A program made the position numbers and the translations under genes. Below the pieces are notes generated by a model. The model made no database searches, was not told the origin of the DNA, and was given only the letters and a program-made list of their open reading frames with translations. Below are positions 31,423-40,524 of a stretch of 64,000 bases of DNA, piece after piece (position 1 is the stretch's first letter; each line of letters opens with the position of its first letter). The stretch spans positions 1,446,001-1,510,000 of the forward strand of contig JADJUW010000001.1 in assembly GCA_016716835.1 (NCBI GenBank), written 5' to 3'. The DNA comes from Myxococcales bacterium (GTDB lineage: Bacteria > Myxococcota_A > Polyangia > Haliangiales > Haliangiaceae).

Positions 31423-32795
31423 GAGGCTTCGCTTTCGTCGGATACGTCGCCGTCGCCACCTGCGAGCCCAAATAACGCCTGGGCCGCGGCGGTCAGCTGC
31501 GCGCGCTCGTCGGCGCCTGAGAACTTGAGCGCCGTCAGCGGCTGATGCAAGAATTTTTGCGCCACGCGGCGGAGCGCCCGCTGTAGTTCGGCGCTCGCGA
31601 CGGGGTCTGATTTTGCGGGCTGCCTGCCCGCGAGCCGCCGCTGCGCCACGGCTAATTCGCGTTGCACGATGTCGTTGACGTGCGCCGTCAGCTCCGCCGC
31701 AACCACCCCGATTGGGGCCGGGCCGGGCCGCTTGCCCTGCGCGGTGCGCTTGGCGGGCGCGGGCGCCTGGGCGAGATAGCGACGCACCTCGGCTTCTACG
31801 AGCAAGCTCGCGACGTCGGCCGCGGCCTGCCGCGCCTGCATGGTGGACGCCACCACCCGCTCAAGATCGTCGATGTCAAACAGATACATGCCGTCGATCT
31901 CGCTCACGGCTGGGGCGGCATCGCGCGGCACCGCGATGTCGATGATGACGAGCGGGCGGTAGCGCCGCTGCTTGCCGACGCGCTTCATCAGCTCGCGAGT
32001 CAGGACTGGCGTCGTCGCGCCTGTCGATGAGACGACGACGTCAGCGTCGACCAAGGCCGCGGCGAGCCCCTCCCACGGCACGGCAGTGGCCCCCCACTGC
32101 ATCGCCAGCGAGTCGGCGCGCGCCCGCGAACGATTGGCAACCGTCACCGAGGTAGCGCCCGCGGCGCGCAGATGCCGCGCCGCCAAGCGCGACATTTTAC
32201 CGGCCCCACGCATGAGCACGCGGTGGCCAGCGAGCTCGCCAAAAACGCGCTGCGCAAGCTGCACCGCGACCGACGCCACGCTGGCCGAACCCTGCCCGAG
32301 CGCCGTCTCGCGACGCACGCGCCGCGCCAGCAAGAGCGCCGCCTGCAACAAACCATCGAGCCTGGCACCTATCATCTGGTGCCGCCGCGCGACGATGGTG
32401 GCCTGTCGAACTTGGCCCATGATTTGAGTCTCACCGATGACCAACGACTCGATCGAACACACGACGCGAAACAAATGGCCCACCGCGGCCTCGCCATGCA
32501 AGCGCACCACCGCCGCCTCGGCGGCCGCGCGCGAGGTCGTCACGATGCGTGAGGCGCCGAGCAAGGCCTCCCACGCCGCGGCGCTCGCCGCTAGCCCATC
32601 GACGGCAGGCGCCGTCACGCCGTACACTTCAACGCGATTGCAGGTGGAAATCACCATTGCCTCGGCAACCGAAGGTGTGCCCGCAAGCTGTTGCAAGAGC
32701 GACGCGACGTCAGCCTCGGTTAGCGCGAACTGCTCGCGCAGTTCAAGCGGCGCGTGACGCCACGAAATGCTGACCACGAACGGCTGCGCCGTCAT
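31419..32795 (-). CDS. hemA: Glutamyl-tRNA reductase
   Basis: The enzyme reduces glutamyl-tRNA to glutamate-1-semialdehyde, the first committed step of C5-pathway haem synthesis. The catalytic Cys is in MVISTCNRVEVYG (about residues 47-59). ESLVIGETQIMGQVRQA is the family signature. The NADPH domain has AGKMSRLAARHLRAAGA and TVANRSRARADSLA, and the dimerisation helix follows. At 458 residues it is longer than usual owing to an insertion of about 25 residues (APAPAKRTAQGKRPGPA) before the dimerisation domain. It lies between ccsA-like and hemC genes with 4-nt overlaps on both sides. Confidence 0.95.
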   Translation of the reverse strand: MTAQPFVVSISWRHAPLELREQFALTEADVASLLQQLAGTPSVAEAMVISTCNRVEVYGVTAPAVDGLAASAAAWEALLGASRIVTTSRAAAEAAVVRLHGEAAVGHLFRVVCSIESLVIGETQIMGQVRQATIVARRHQMIGARLDGLLQAALLLARRVRRETALGQGSASVASVAVQLAQRVFGELAGHRVLMRGAGKMSRLAARHLRAAGATSVTVANRSRARADSLAMQWGATAVPWEGLAAALVDADVVVSSTGATTPVLTRELMKRVGKQRRYRPLVIIDIAVPRDAAPAVSEIDGMYLFDIDDLERVVASTMQARQAAADVASLLVEAEVRRYLAQAPAPAKRTAQGKRPGPAPIGVVAAELTAHVNDIVQRELAVAQRRLAGRQPAKSDPVASAELQRALRRVAQKFLHQPLTALKFSGADERAQLTAAAQALFGLAGGDGDVSDESEAS

Positions 32796-33628
32796 GCGTG
32801 CACTCGCTGCACCACGTAGGCAACCAAGATGGCCAACGCCAGCAGGCTCGACACCACGGTTGCCTGCGCCTTGCGGCTTGGTCGCAAGCGGCCCGCGGCC
32901 TCAAGCGCCACGCTGCCCGCGGTTATCAGCCACGCCGCCCACGCCAGCGCCGCCTCGAGGCGCAGCCACGAGACATCGAGCTCGCGCTGCCACATCACGC
33001 CCAGCACCAAGGCGGCCAGCAGCACCCCGCCGGCCGCGAGCAACAAGTTTGACGCCAGACGCTCCAGGGATAACACCGACGCGCCGCCGCTTGAGGCGGT
33101 CAGCTCGCCGACGCGTTTTTGTTTGAGCAACGCCGCCTCGCGCAAATACAAGGCGGCCGCGGTGCCCGCAAGGCCATAGAGCGCCACCGCGACCGTGGCG
33201 AGCGAGACGTGCATGCGGCCTATAAAAGAAAGGCCCTCGACGCTGGCACCAGGCGGGGAAAAACGCGCGATCGACAGCAAGGCCATGGCCGTGAGCGACA
33301 CGGCGATGCCAGGGACCGCCCAGCGATGCCGCCGCGACCATCCGGCAAACCCTAACGCGGCCAACCACACCGCAAAGCCAAGGGCCTCGCGGCTCGTCTG
33401 CGCCGGATGGACGTGAAGCACCCCGCGCCACGCGATGTCGACGGCATGCGCCAGCACCGCGACATAGAACGCGCCTCGCGCCAGCCGCAAGCCGCGTGTG
33501 ACGACGCCTTCGGAGGAGGCGGCATCGCGCCGCATCCACGAGACAAATACAAACCCCAGCGCCGCCACGGCATAAGCCGCCAGCGCCGCATAGCAGGCAA
33601 ACGACGCCGGGACCGACAACACGCGCAT
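32792..33628 (-). CDS. CcsA/HemX-type cytochrome c assembly membrane protein
   Basis: The 278-residue protein has about eight transmembrane segments (FACYAALAAYAVAALGFVFV, GAFYVAVLAHAVDIAWRG, and others). VALYGLAGTAAALYLREAAL is typical of the family. The Trp-rich WWGxxD haem-handling motif of CcsA/CcmC is not obvious, so the HemX subgroup that accompanies hemA is more likely. HemX modulates GluTR level or haem export in Gram-positives; here the role is inferred from the 4-nt overlap with hemA. It is the first gene of the hemX-hemA-hemC set. Confidence 0.82.
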   Translation of the reverse strand: MRVLSVPASFACYAALAAYAVAALGFVFVSWMRRDAASSEGVVTRGLRLARGAFYVAVLAHAVDIAWRGVLHVHPAQTSREALGFAVWLAALGFAGWSRRHRWAVPGIAVSLTAMALLSIARFSPPGASVEGLSFIGRMHVSLATVAVALYGLAGTAAALYLREAALLKQKRVGELTASSGGASVLSLERLASNLLLAAGGVLLAALVLGVMWQRELDVSWLRLEAALAWAAWLITAGSVALEAAGRLRPSRKAQATVVSSLLALAILVAYVVQRVHA

Positions 33629-33649
33629 AACGATGGTGACCGCCTTTGC

Positions 33650-33946
33650 CTAGCTTAGAACTTTGCCGACAAAGCCCTCAACCACGTCGTAAGCGGTTTC
33701 GCCAATGATGACCGAGTTCGCCTGATGATCGGCGCCGAGCGCACGCAGCTCGACCTCCGACTTCACGCGCCCCACCAGCCGCAGCACGTCCGGGTCGCCA
33801 CCGGCGACGCGCGAAAAATACACGGCGGGCGAAAGGTAGGCCGTCTTGTCGAGCTCGACAAAGGTGACGATCTCGCCACTGACGGCCGCGACGCCGGACG
33901 CGGTTTTTTCTTCAAGAGCGTCTACCGAGATAAAAATTTTGGGCAC
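33650..33946 (-). CDS. Small hypothetical protein
   Basis: I start at GTG 33946, because GGAGG lies 4 nt upstream and the protein then reads VPKIFISVDALEEKTASG. That gives 98 residues of mixed alpha/beta character with no signal peptide and no membrane segment. Segments such as GEIVTFVELDKTAYLSPAVY and NSVIIGETAYDVVEGFVGKV suggest a compact cytosolic fold. I recognise no family. It precedes ccsA-hemA-hemC on the same strand by 21 bp, so co-transcription is likely. Confidence 0.7.
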   Translation of the reverse strand: MPKIFISVDALEEKTASGVAAVSGEIVTFVELDKTAYLSPAVYFSRVAGGDPDVLRLVGRVKSEVELRALGADHQANSVIIGETAYDVVEGFVGKVLS

Positions 33947-34020
33947 GTGTCCTCCGAAGCGCGCGAAACTCCTACCATTGTAGGGCAACCGTGGCGCATA
34001 GGCAATGTTTGGGTTGCGCC

Positions 34021-34049
34021 TTGCGCGGCGACCCGGGGCGCACTACATA
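34021..34049 (+). promoter_or_regulatory. Sigma70-type promoter for thioredoxin
   Basis: TTGCGC (34021-34026) and TACATA (34044-34049) are separated by 17 bp. The expected start is near 34056, giving a leader of about 40 nt that contains AAAGGA just before the trxA start. Confidence 0.5.
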
Positions 34050-34095
34050 ATGAACACCATCCGCGGCCAGAGGCCGGGATGCCGAAAGGACCCGC

Positions 34096-34425
34096 ATGGC
34101 TTCGCAAAACATCGTTGAATTGACCGACGCAAATTTCGAGAATGAGGTGCTCAAGTCCGAGTTGCCTACACTGGTCGACTTTTGGGCGGTGTGGTGCGGC
34201 CCCTGCCGCCAAATCGCCCCCATGGTCGATGCGCTCGCCGACGAGTACAAGGGGCGCGCCAAAATCGCCAAGATGGATATCGATAACCATCAGATCGCCG
34301 CCCAAACCTACCAAGTTCGCAACATCCCGACGCTGCTCATCTTCAAGGGCGGCAACGTCGTCGGCCAAGTCGTCGGCGTCGTGCCCAAGAGCAAGCTCGA
34401 AGCCGAACTCGCCAAGCATCTTTAG
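34096..34425 (+). CDS. trxA: Thioredoxin
   Basis: This 109-residue classical thioredoxin is a cytosolic dithiol reductant for ribonucleotide reductase, methionine sulfoxide reductase and others. The active site WCGPC is in LVDFWAVWCGPCRQIAPM, the buried Asp is in VDFW, and the cis-Pro is in VRNIPTLLIFKGG. AAAGGA precedes the ATG. It stands alone on the plus strand with its own promoter, divergent from the hypothetical gene at 33946. Confidence 0.96.
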   Translation: MASQNIVELTDANFENEVLKSELPTLVDFWAVWCGPCRQIAPMVDALADEYKGRAKIAKMDIDNHQIAAQTYQVRNIPTLLIFKGGNVVGQVVGVVPKSKLEAELAKHL

Positions 34426-34511
34426 GGGGCGTCCCTAGTTTTTGAGCGTAGTCCAGGCGTAATTTGCTCTAGCGCGAAGTGGTCGTCTGGCGTTTGTGAC
34501 GCGCATGCTGG

Positions 34512-34655
34512 CCGGCAGGTGGCGCACGTGTCTTCCTGCTCGCGGATAGCGCCCCTCCCGGGCCCTGCGAGACGGCGGTGGTATCCACCACCGGCAGTGC
34601 CATCCAGACCGCCCTGCAATCTACGCTCGCGGAAGAAACGTGCGCCACCTGCCGG
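34512..34655. repeat. 144-bp element with 25-bp terminal inverted repeats (copy A)
   Basis: The ends (34512-34536 and 34631-34655) are inverted repeats matching at 24 of 25 positions, beginning CCGGCAGGTGGCGCACGT. The interior has no ORF with protein-like composition. It contains a perfect 5-bp hairpin GGTGG-TAT-CCACC at 34577-34589. The reverse complement aligns without gaps over nearly its whole length with 59166-59310; I count roughly 19 differences by eye. It resembles a paired-REP (BIME) or MITE-like unit and lies between trxA and rodA. No target-site duplication is evident. Confidence 0.85.
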
Positions 34656-34715
34656 AAGGCTGCGCGCGCTTACGAATCGCCCTGCCAAACGCCTACATTG
34701 CTGGTTGTTAGAAAT

Positions 34716-34833
34716 GCGCCGAAGGCGCGAGAGATTTTGCGCTCAGCGCGGCGCACGCCCGCAGGCGTGCTGAGGCGCGACCGATGTGGTCGCAACGAAG
34801 CCGCCGAGGACGTACGCCGCGATCAGCGCAAAA
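34716..34833. other. Multi-hairpin structured intergenic region
   Basis: This region contains three perfect hairpins: GCGCC-GAA-GGCGC (34716-34728), GCACGCC-CGCA-GGCGTGC (34753-34770) and GCGACC-GATGT-GGTCGC (34777-34793). The last two sit inside a long-range inverted repeat formed by TTTTGCGCT plus CGCGGCG (34735-34753) and CGCCGCG plus AGCGCAAAA (34815-34833). The whole could fold as a branched structure. It lies 14 nt beyond the rodA stop, so it may be the 3' end of the rod operon mRNA or a separate small RNA. Confidence 0.6.
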
Positions 34834-34846
34834 GATCCGCGCCGCG

Positions 34847-35953
34847 CTAGCCGTGTTTGCGAAGGCCGACGGAGGCGGCAAGCCCCAGCGCGATAAAAAA
34901 GGTGAGCAGCGAACTGCCGCCATAGCTAATGAACGGCAAGGTCACGCCGACCACCGGGGCCATCCCAATCACCATGGCGATGTTAATGATGGCATGCCAA
35001 AACACCAGGGCCGCGACGCCAACACAGATGATGGCGCCGCCCTTATCGCGGGCGCGAAACGCCAGGCTCAGGCACCAGTAAACCAAGAGCGCGAACGCTA
35101 GCACCAGCCCGGCCGAGCCGAGAAATCCCCATTCCTCGGCCCACACCGCGAAGGGAAAATCGGTCCAGTGCTCCGGCAAAAAGTCGAAGCGATTCTGCGT
35201 CCCTTCGAGATAGCCCTTGCCAACTAGCTGTCCCGAGCCAATTCCGAGCTTGGATTGGCGCAACTGCCACCCGATGCCATGCGGATCGAGTGAAGGATCT
35301 AGAAACACCATGATGCGGTTTTGTTGATAGCGGTGCAGGCTGTCCCACTTAAATGGCGCCACGATCAGCAGCGGCAGCCAAATCAGCAAGATGGGGCGAA
35401 TATCGCGCAAGACCAAGAGCCCCACCGAGGTCGCCACCAGCGCGCAAATGGAGGCCGTCCCAAGGTCGGGCTGAATCGCGATGAACCCTACGGGCGCCAT
35501 GGCGAGGGCGATGTACGCGTAGCGTTGCGGCGTGGTGTTGCCTAGCTGCTCGGACACCCGCGCCAAAGCAATGATGATCGCCAGCTTGGCAAATTCGGAG
35601 GGTTGGATGCCATAGCCTCCAACCATCAGCCACCGCGACGAGCCCTTGGCCTCGGACCTCGTGCCCATCAACGCCACGACAATCAGCAACAGCAGCACCC
35701 CGCCGATGCCCCACCACGCCAAGCGAATCCACAGGTGATAGTCGATGGCGGCGACCAACCCAAACAACACCACGCCCATGGTGACAAACATGAGTTGCTG
35801 ATCGAATTTGGCGGCGTGCTTGGTGCCGTGGATGGCGCTGTAAAGATTGAGCAGGCCAACGCCAACGATGAACAACATGGTCACCACCAGCGGCCAGTCG
35901 AGCTGATCAAACCGCCGCCGCTCGGCGCGCAAGGCAAAGCCCAGGCGACTCAT
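34847..35953 (-). CDS. rodA: RodA, peptidoglycan glycosyltransferase of the elongasome
   Basis: This SEDS-family membrane polymerase of 368 residues with about ten transmembrane helices makes lateral-wall glycan together with PBP2. Characteristic segments are WLMVGGYGIQPSEFAKLAI, QPDLGTASICALVATSVGLL, the periplasmic loop with DPSLDPHGIGWQLRQSKLGI and GSGQLVGKGYLEGTQNRFDF, and the C-terminal GVTLPFISYGGSSLLTFFI. It ends the mreB-mreC-mreD-mrdA-rodA cluster and overlaps mrdA by 4 nt. Confidence 0.95.
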   Translation of the reverse strand: MSRLGFALRAERRRFDQLDWPLVVTMLFIVGVGLLNLYSAIHGTKHAAKFDQQLMFVTMGVVLFGLVAAIDYHLWIRLAWWGIGGVLLLLIVVALMGTRSEAKGSSRWLMVGGYGIQPSEFAKLAIIIALARVSEQLGNTTPQRYAYIALAMAPVGFIAIQPDLGTASICALVATSVGLLVLRDIRPILLIWLPLLIVAPFKWDSLHRYQQNRIMVFLDPSLDPHGIGWQLRQSKLGIGSGQLVGKGYLEGTQNRFDFLPEHWTDFPFAVWAEEWGFLGSAGLVLAFALLVYWCLSLAFRARDKGGAIICVGVAALVFWHAIINIAMVIGMAPVVGVTLPFISYGGSSLLTFFIALGLAASVGLRKHG

Positions 35954-37821
35954 GGCCCGCGTTTCACTTCCTTAAAATATTGTTCGATAACGCTCTTAAC
36001 GACCGGCCCCGCGACGGTGCCGCCGGTGCCGCCGTGCTCAATGAGCACCGCGATTGCGATTTCCGGCGCGCCCGCGGGCGCCCAGCCGGCGAACCACGCG
36101 TGCTCTTTGGAGCGATGCCAGCCCGCAGGCAAGCTGCGCCCTCGATCGGCGGACAGCCGAACGACCTGCGCGGTGCCAGTCTTGCCCGCGATCGCCACCA
36201 CGTTCGAGCGGACCGCGGCAAAGGCCGTGCCCTCATCGCGCGCCACGACGTCGACCATGCCGCGGGTCATCAGCGACAGCACCGAGGGCGCCACCTTGAC
36301 GACGCGCGCGATGCGCGGCTGATACTGCATGACCACCTGTCCGGCCACCGACTCGACGCGGTCGACGATCTGCGGGACGTAGAGCGTGCCGCCATTGGCG
36401 AGCGCCGCATACGCCATCGCGACCTGCAGCACCGTCACCTCGACGTCGCCTTGGCCAATCGACGCGTTGGTCGCCTTGCCCGCGGAATAGCCGCCGCGAT
36501 TTTTATACCAGGTACGCGTCGGCACCCGTCCGCCGCCGTCGCCGTTAAGGCCGAGGCCCGTCGGCATGCCAAAGCCAAACCGGTGGGCGACGCCGACGAT
36601 CGGATCCAGCCCCATGCGCTCGGCGAGGTTATAAAAATAGACGTTGCAGGACTGGGCGATGGCCTCCTGCATGTCGACCTTGCCATGCACGTGCGTGCAG
36701 CGAAACGACGTCCGTCCGAGGGTATAGCTCCCTGGGCAGTTGATGTGCTCGTCGGCGCGGGTGCGCCCCTCTTCGAGCGCCGCGATGCCGGTGACAAACT
36801 TAAATACCGAACCCGGCGGATAGGTCGCGCGCAACGCCTTGTCGAGAAACGGCGCATGCGGGTTGCTCATCAGCAGCGCCGAATCCGCAGCCGACAGCCT
36901 GCCGCTCATGACGTTGGGATCAAAGGCCGGCTTGGACACCACCGCCAGCAGCTTGCCGGTCGCGACCTCGACCACCACGACGGCGGCCACCTCATGCTTA
37001 GCCACCGCGGCCTCGGCGACGCGCTGCAGATCGATATCGATCGTGCTGACCAGGTTGTGACCTGCGATCGGCTCGACTCGCATCGGGCCGCCGATGAACC
37101 GCGCCGCCGTCATGTCGTCGAGGCGATTGTGGTGCGCATCCTCGGCGAAGAGCTCAAGCCCCTTCTTGCCGCGCAGATAGGCCTCCCACTCCAGCTCCAG
37201 GCCGAAACGGCCGATGGTTTCGTCGGCCTCATAGCCGTCGGCCTCCAGCCGCTGCAGCTCCCCCGCCGACATCTGGCTCATGTAGCCAAGCACATGCGCC
37301 GCCAACGCGCCGCTTGGATAATGGCGCTGCGGCTCGGTGCGCACCTCGATGCCCGCGAAACGATAGCGTAGCGACTCGTCCACCAACGTCGCGCGATCGC
37401 GGCCCTGATCTTCCAGCACGCGTTGGTATTGGCGAAATTGCTTGCGCCCCCGCGCGCGTTCGATCCGTTCGCTCATTAGCTCCATCTCGTGAGCCGACAG
37501 CCCGAGCGTCGTTTCGAGCGCCTGGGCCAGCTCGGGGGTGAACGCCTTGGTCTGGACGTAGATGTTAAATGCCGGGCGATTCTCGGCAAGGGGCCGCCCC
37601 TTGCGATCGAGAATCTTACCGCGCAGCGAGGCGATGTGGCTGCGCTCCACCACGTTGGAGACGGTTTGCTCGCGATAGCGATCGCCGCGAATGATTTGCA
37701 GCTGCCATAAGCGCCCCAGCAAGACCAGAAAGCCCAGGCCCACGACCACCAACAGATAGCGCAGTCTCGCCGCCAAGATCGGCAAGGCCGGCGATCCGGA
37801 CGCGCGCCATCCCTCCAGCAT
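35950..37821 (-). CDS. mrdA: Penicillin-binding protein 2 (elongation-specific transpeptidase)
   Basis: This class B PBP of 623 residues cross-links peptidoglycan during cell elongation. It has one N-terminal transmembrane helix (YLLVVVGLGFLVLLGRLWQL), a pedestal/dimerisation domain (SLRGKILDRKGRPLAENRPA), then the transpeptidase with SxxK as SVFK (TYPPGSVFKFVTGIAAL), SxN as SCN (IAQSCNVYFYNLAERMGLD) and KTG (VAIAGKTGTAQVV). I place the start at ATG 37821, where TAATG joins the mreD stop to this start. The longer upstream frame is out of character. Confidence 0.94.
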   Translation of the reverse strand: MLEGWRASGSPALPILAARLRYLLVVVGLGFLVLLGRLWQLQIIRGDRYREQTVSNVVERSHIASLRGKILDRKGRPLAENRPAFNIYVQTKAFTPELAQALETTLGLSAHEMELMSERIERARGRKQFRQYQRVLEDQGRDRATLVDESLRYRFAGIEVRTEPQRHYPSGALAAHVLGYMSQMSAGELQRLEADGYEADETIGRFGLELEWEAYLRGKKGLELFAEDAHHNRLDDMTAARFIGGPMRVEPIAGHNLVSTIDIDLQRVAEAAVAKHEVAAVVVVEVATGKLLAVVSKPAFDPNVMSGRLSAADSALLMSNPHAPFLDKALRATYPPGSVFKFVTGIAALEEGRTRADEHINCPGSYTLGRTSFRCTHVHGKVDMQEAIAQSCNVYFYNLAERMGLDPIVGVAHRFGFGMPTGLGLNGDGGGRVPTRTWYKNRGGYSAGKATNASIGQGDVEVTVLQVAMAYAALANGGTLYVPQIVDRVESVAGQVVMQYQPRIARVVKVAPSVLSLMTRGMVDVVARDEGTAFAAVRSNVVAIAGKTGTAQVVRLSADRGRSLPAGWHRSKEHAWFAGWAPAGAPEIAIAVLIEHGGTGGTVAGPVVKSVIEQYFKEVKRGP

Positions 37822-38366
37822 TAAAGACGTCCCTCCAGGACCGCGTCGCGATCGCGGACCGTGCGCGATAAGGCGGCATCGACGCGGCGGAAGACCGCAA
37901 AGGCCAGCGGCGCCATCAGCGCCGACGTTACGGCAATGCCCACGATCGACGCCATCGGCCAGATCGCCATCGCCTTGGCGGGTTGCAGCAGCGCCAGCAA
38001 GACGCCTTGCACCCCGTAAAAACTCAGGACGGTCGCCATGCAAACCATGGCGATCATCCACGGCCGCCGCAGCGTGAAGCGGCCACGGATGACCCCGCAC
38101 ATGAGCGCCACGGCCGCCGCCGGGGTGCATGAAATCGCCACAATCCCGCCGCCGGCGATATCTATGAGATACGCCGCAACGACGCTGCCAAGCACGGCGG
38201 CAACAAGGCCGTCGCGACTTGAAAAACCAAGGTAGGTCGCGGTCAGGGCGGCGAGACTTGGCGAGAAGGCGGTCGCAAACGCCATGGGATACGGCAGTAG
38301 CGGCCAACAGGCGCTGACGATGACGGCGAGCAGGTATCCCGCGATGACCAAGCTTGCGACCCGCAT
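37821..38366 (-). CDS. mreD: Rod-shape determining protein MreD
   Basis: This 181-residue integral membrane protein has five to six hydrophobic helices (SLVIAGYLLAVIVSACWPLL, FSPSLAALTATYLGFS, AAVLGSVVAAYLIDIAGGG, MVCMATVLSFYGVQGVLLA). Sequence conservation in this family is low, so the assignment leans on membrane topology and position between mreC and mrdA. It starts immediately after the mreC stop and its own stop forms TAATG with mrdA. Confidence 0.85.
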   Translation of the reverse strand: MRVASLVIAGYLLAVIVSACWPLLPYPMAFATAFSPSLAALTATYLGFSSRDGLVAAVLGSVVAAYLIDIAGGGIVAISCTPAAAVALMCGVIRGRFTLRRPWMIAMVCMATVLSFYGVQGVLLALLQPAKAMAIWPMASIVGIAVTSALMAPLAFAVFRRVDAALSRTVRDRDAVLEGRL

Positions 38367-39288
38367 CTATAAGGCCTTTGGCACGAACGGCGTGCGTGTT
38401 GGCGCCTCTTCGGCTTGGATGAGCGGCTGCGCTAACACCACCGAGACAACGCGCAACGCGGTAAAATCCACCACCGGCGCGACGTGCACCTCGTGGAACA
38501 TGCTGTAAGGGCGACGCGTCACGGCCACGACGCGCCCGACGCTGAGGCCGGCGGGAAACACCCCACCAAAGCCCGACGTCAACACCTCGTCGCCTACTTG
38601 CGGCGCTTGGCTCGCCGCCGCGCCGCCCGCTAACGGCTTGTCACCACTGGCCATGGCATCGGTCTCCATCCAATGCAGCTGACACATAACGCCCCTCGGC
38701 CCCACCGCCCCGCAAGATGCCGCGGCCCTGCGTGCGCGGCAACACGACGTCAAGCGCCGAGTTCGGATCTGAAATCAGCATAACATCCGCGTAGTCTTGC
38801 AGCACGCGCGCTACACGCCCGACGACGCCGCCTACCGCGATCACGGGCATGCCGACGCGTACGTCCGCCGCGCCGCGATCGATGTAGATGCGGACGACGC
38901 GCTGGCGCGCATCCATCGTTGAGGCCACCACGCGCGCGCCCACCCTCGGCGATGGCGCCGTAGCCGTAAACGCGAGCAAGCCTTCTAGCCGCGCCGTATC
39001 GGCAACGCGCTCGCGCAGCAAGGTCACTTCGCCGTGCAGGCGGCGATTCTCGCCGCGCAGCTCGCGATTTTCGGTCTCCGTGTCGACGAGGTTGATGTAA
39101 CCAAACCACACGTACTGGACGCCCTCGGCGGCCCACGTGACCACCCGCTGCAGCGGCGCGGTGATGCGCAACATCGTCGCGTCGACCGCGCCTGGCTCAT
39201 GGCGTCGCAAGTTGGCGCGCAGCACGAGCAACGGCAAGAGGCCAATCACCAGCAGCAAGGCCAAGCGATACGCGCGCAGCCAAGTCAT
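38367..39288 (-). CDS. mreC: Rod-shape determining protein MreC, +1 frameshift
   Basis: MreC is a periplasmic scaffold of the elongasome. The N-terminal part has a membrane anchor (LALLLVIGLLPLLVLRANL), a coiled coil (ETENRELRGENRRLHGEV) and a first beta domain (RVVRIYIDRGAADVRVGM, PVIAVGGVVGRVARV). The frame changes between about 38680 and 38715. The remaining beta domain is in another frame (CQLHWMETDAMASGDKP, VGDEVLTSGFGGVFPAGLSV). The combined length of 922 nt is one base more than a multiple of three, giving about 306 residues when corrected. It sits 6 bp downstream of mreB. Confidence 0.88.
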
Positions 39289-39294
39289 GCAGGC

Positions 39295-40332
<1,038 letters not shown>

Positions 40333-40484
40333 AGATACTCCTCGCTGACTCAAACCCGGGACGGCTCTCTTGGCCCCTAGGCCACGCGGGCTGAACTTGC
40401 ATCAGGGTCGCGCAACGTAGGCTGCCGGGGGGTACCACCAACAACAATGAAGGGCAAGGGGAAAATCGGGCCGTGTTCCCCCGC

Positions 40485-40513
40485 TTGCGGACGCACGCCT
40501 CCGCCAGTAGGAT
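40485..40513 (+). promoter_or_regulatory. Possible sigma70-type promoter for the PpiD-like gene
   Basis: TTGCGG (40485-40490) and TAGGAT (40508-40513) are 17 bp apart. The predicted start lies within about 5 nt of the ATG at 40525, which would make the message almost leaderless; no Shine-Dalgarno is visible. Confidence 0.3.
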
Positions 40514-40524
40514 GCGCCGCTCCC

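Noticed and set aside
35980..37371. 463-residue plus-strand ORF opposite mrdA
   Set aside because: His/Arg-rich shadow of PBP2, whose catalytic motifs are all on the minus strand.
37822..38307. N-terminal extension of PBP2 to 785 residues
   Set aside because: The extra part lies within mreD in another frame and is Arg/His-rich; the start at 37821 fits the TAATG junction.
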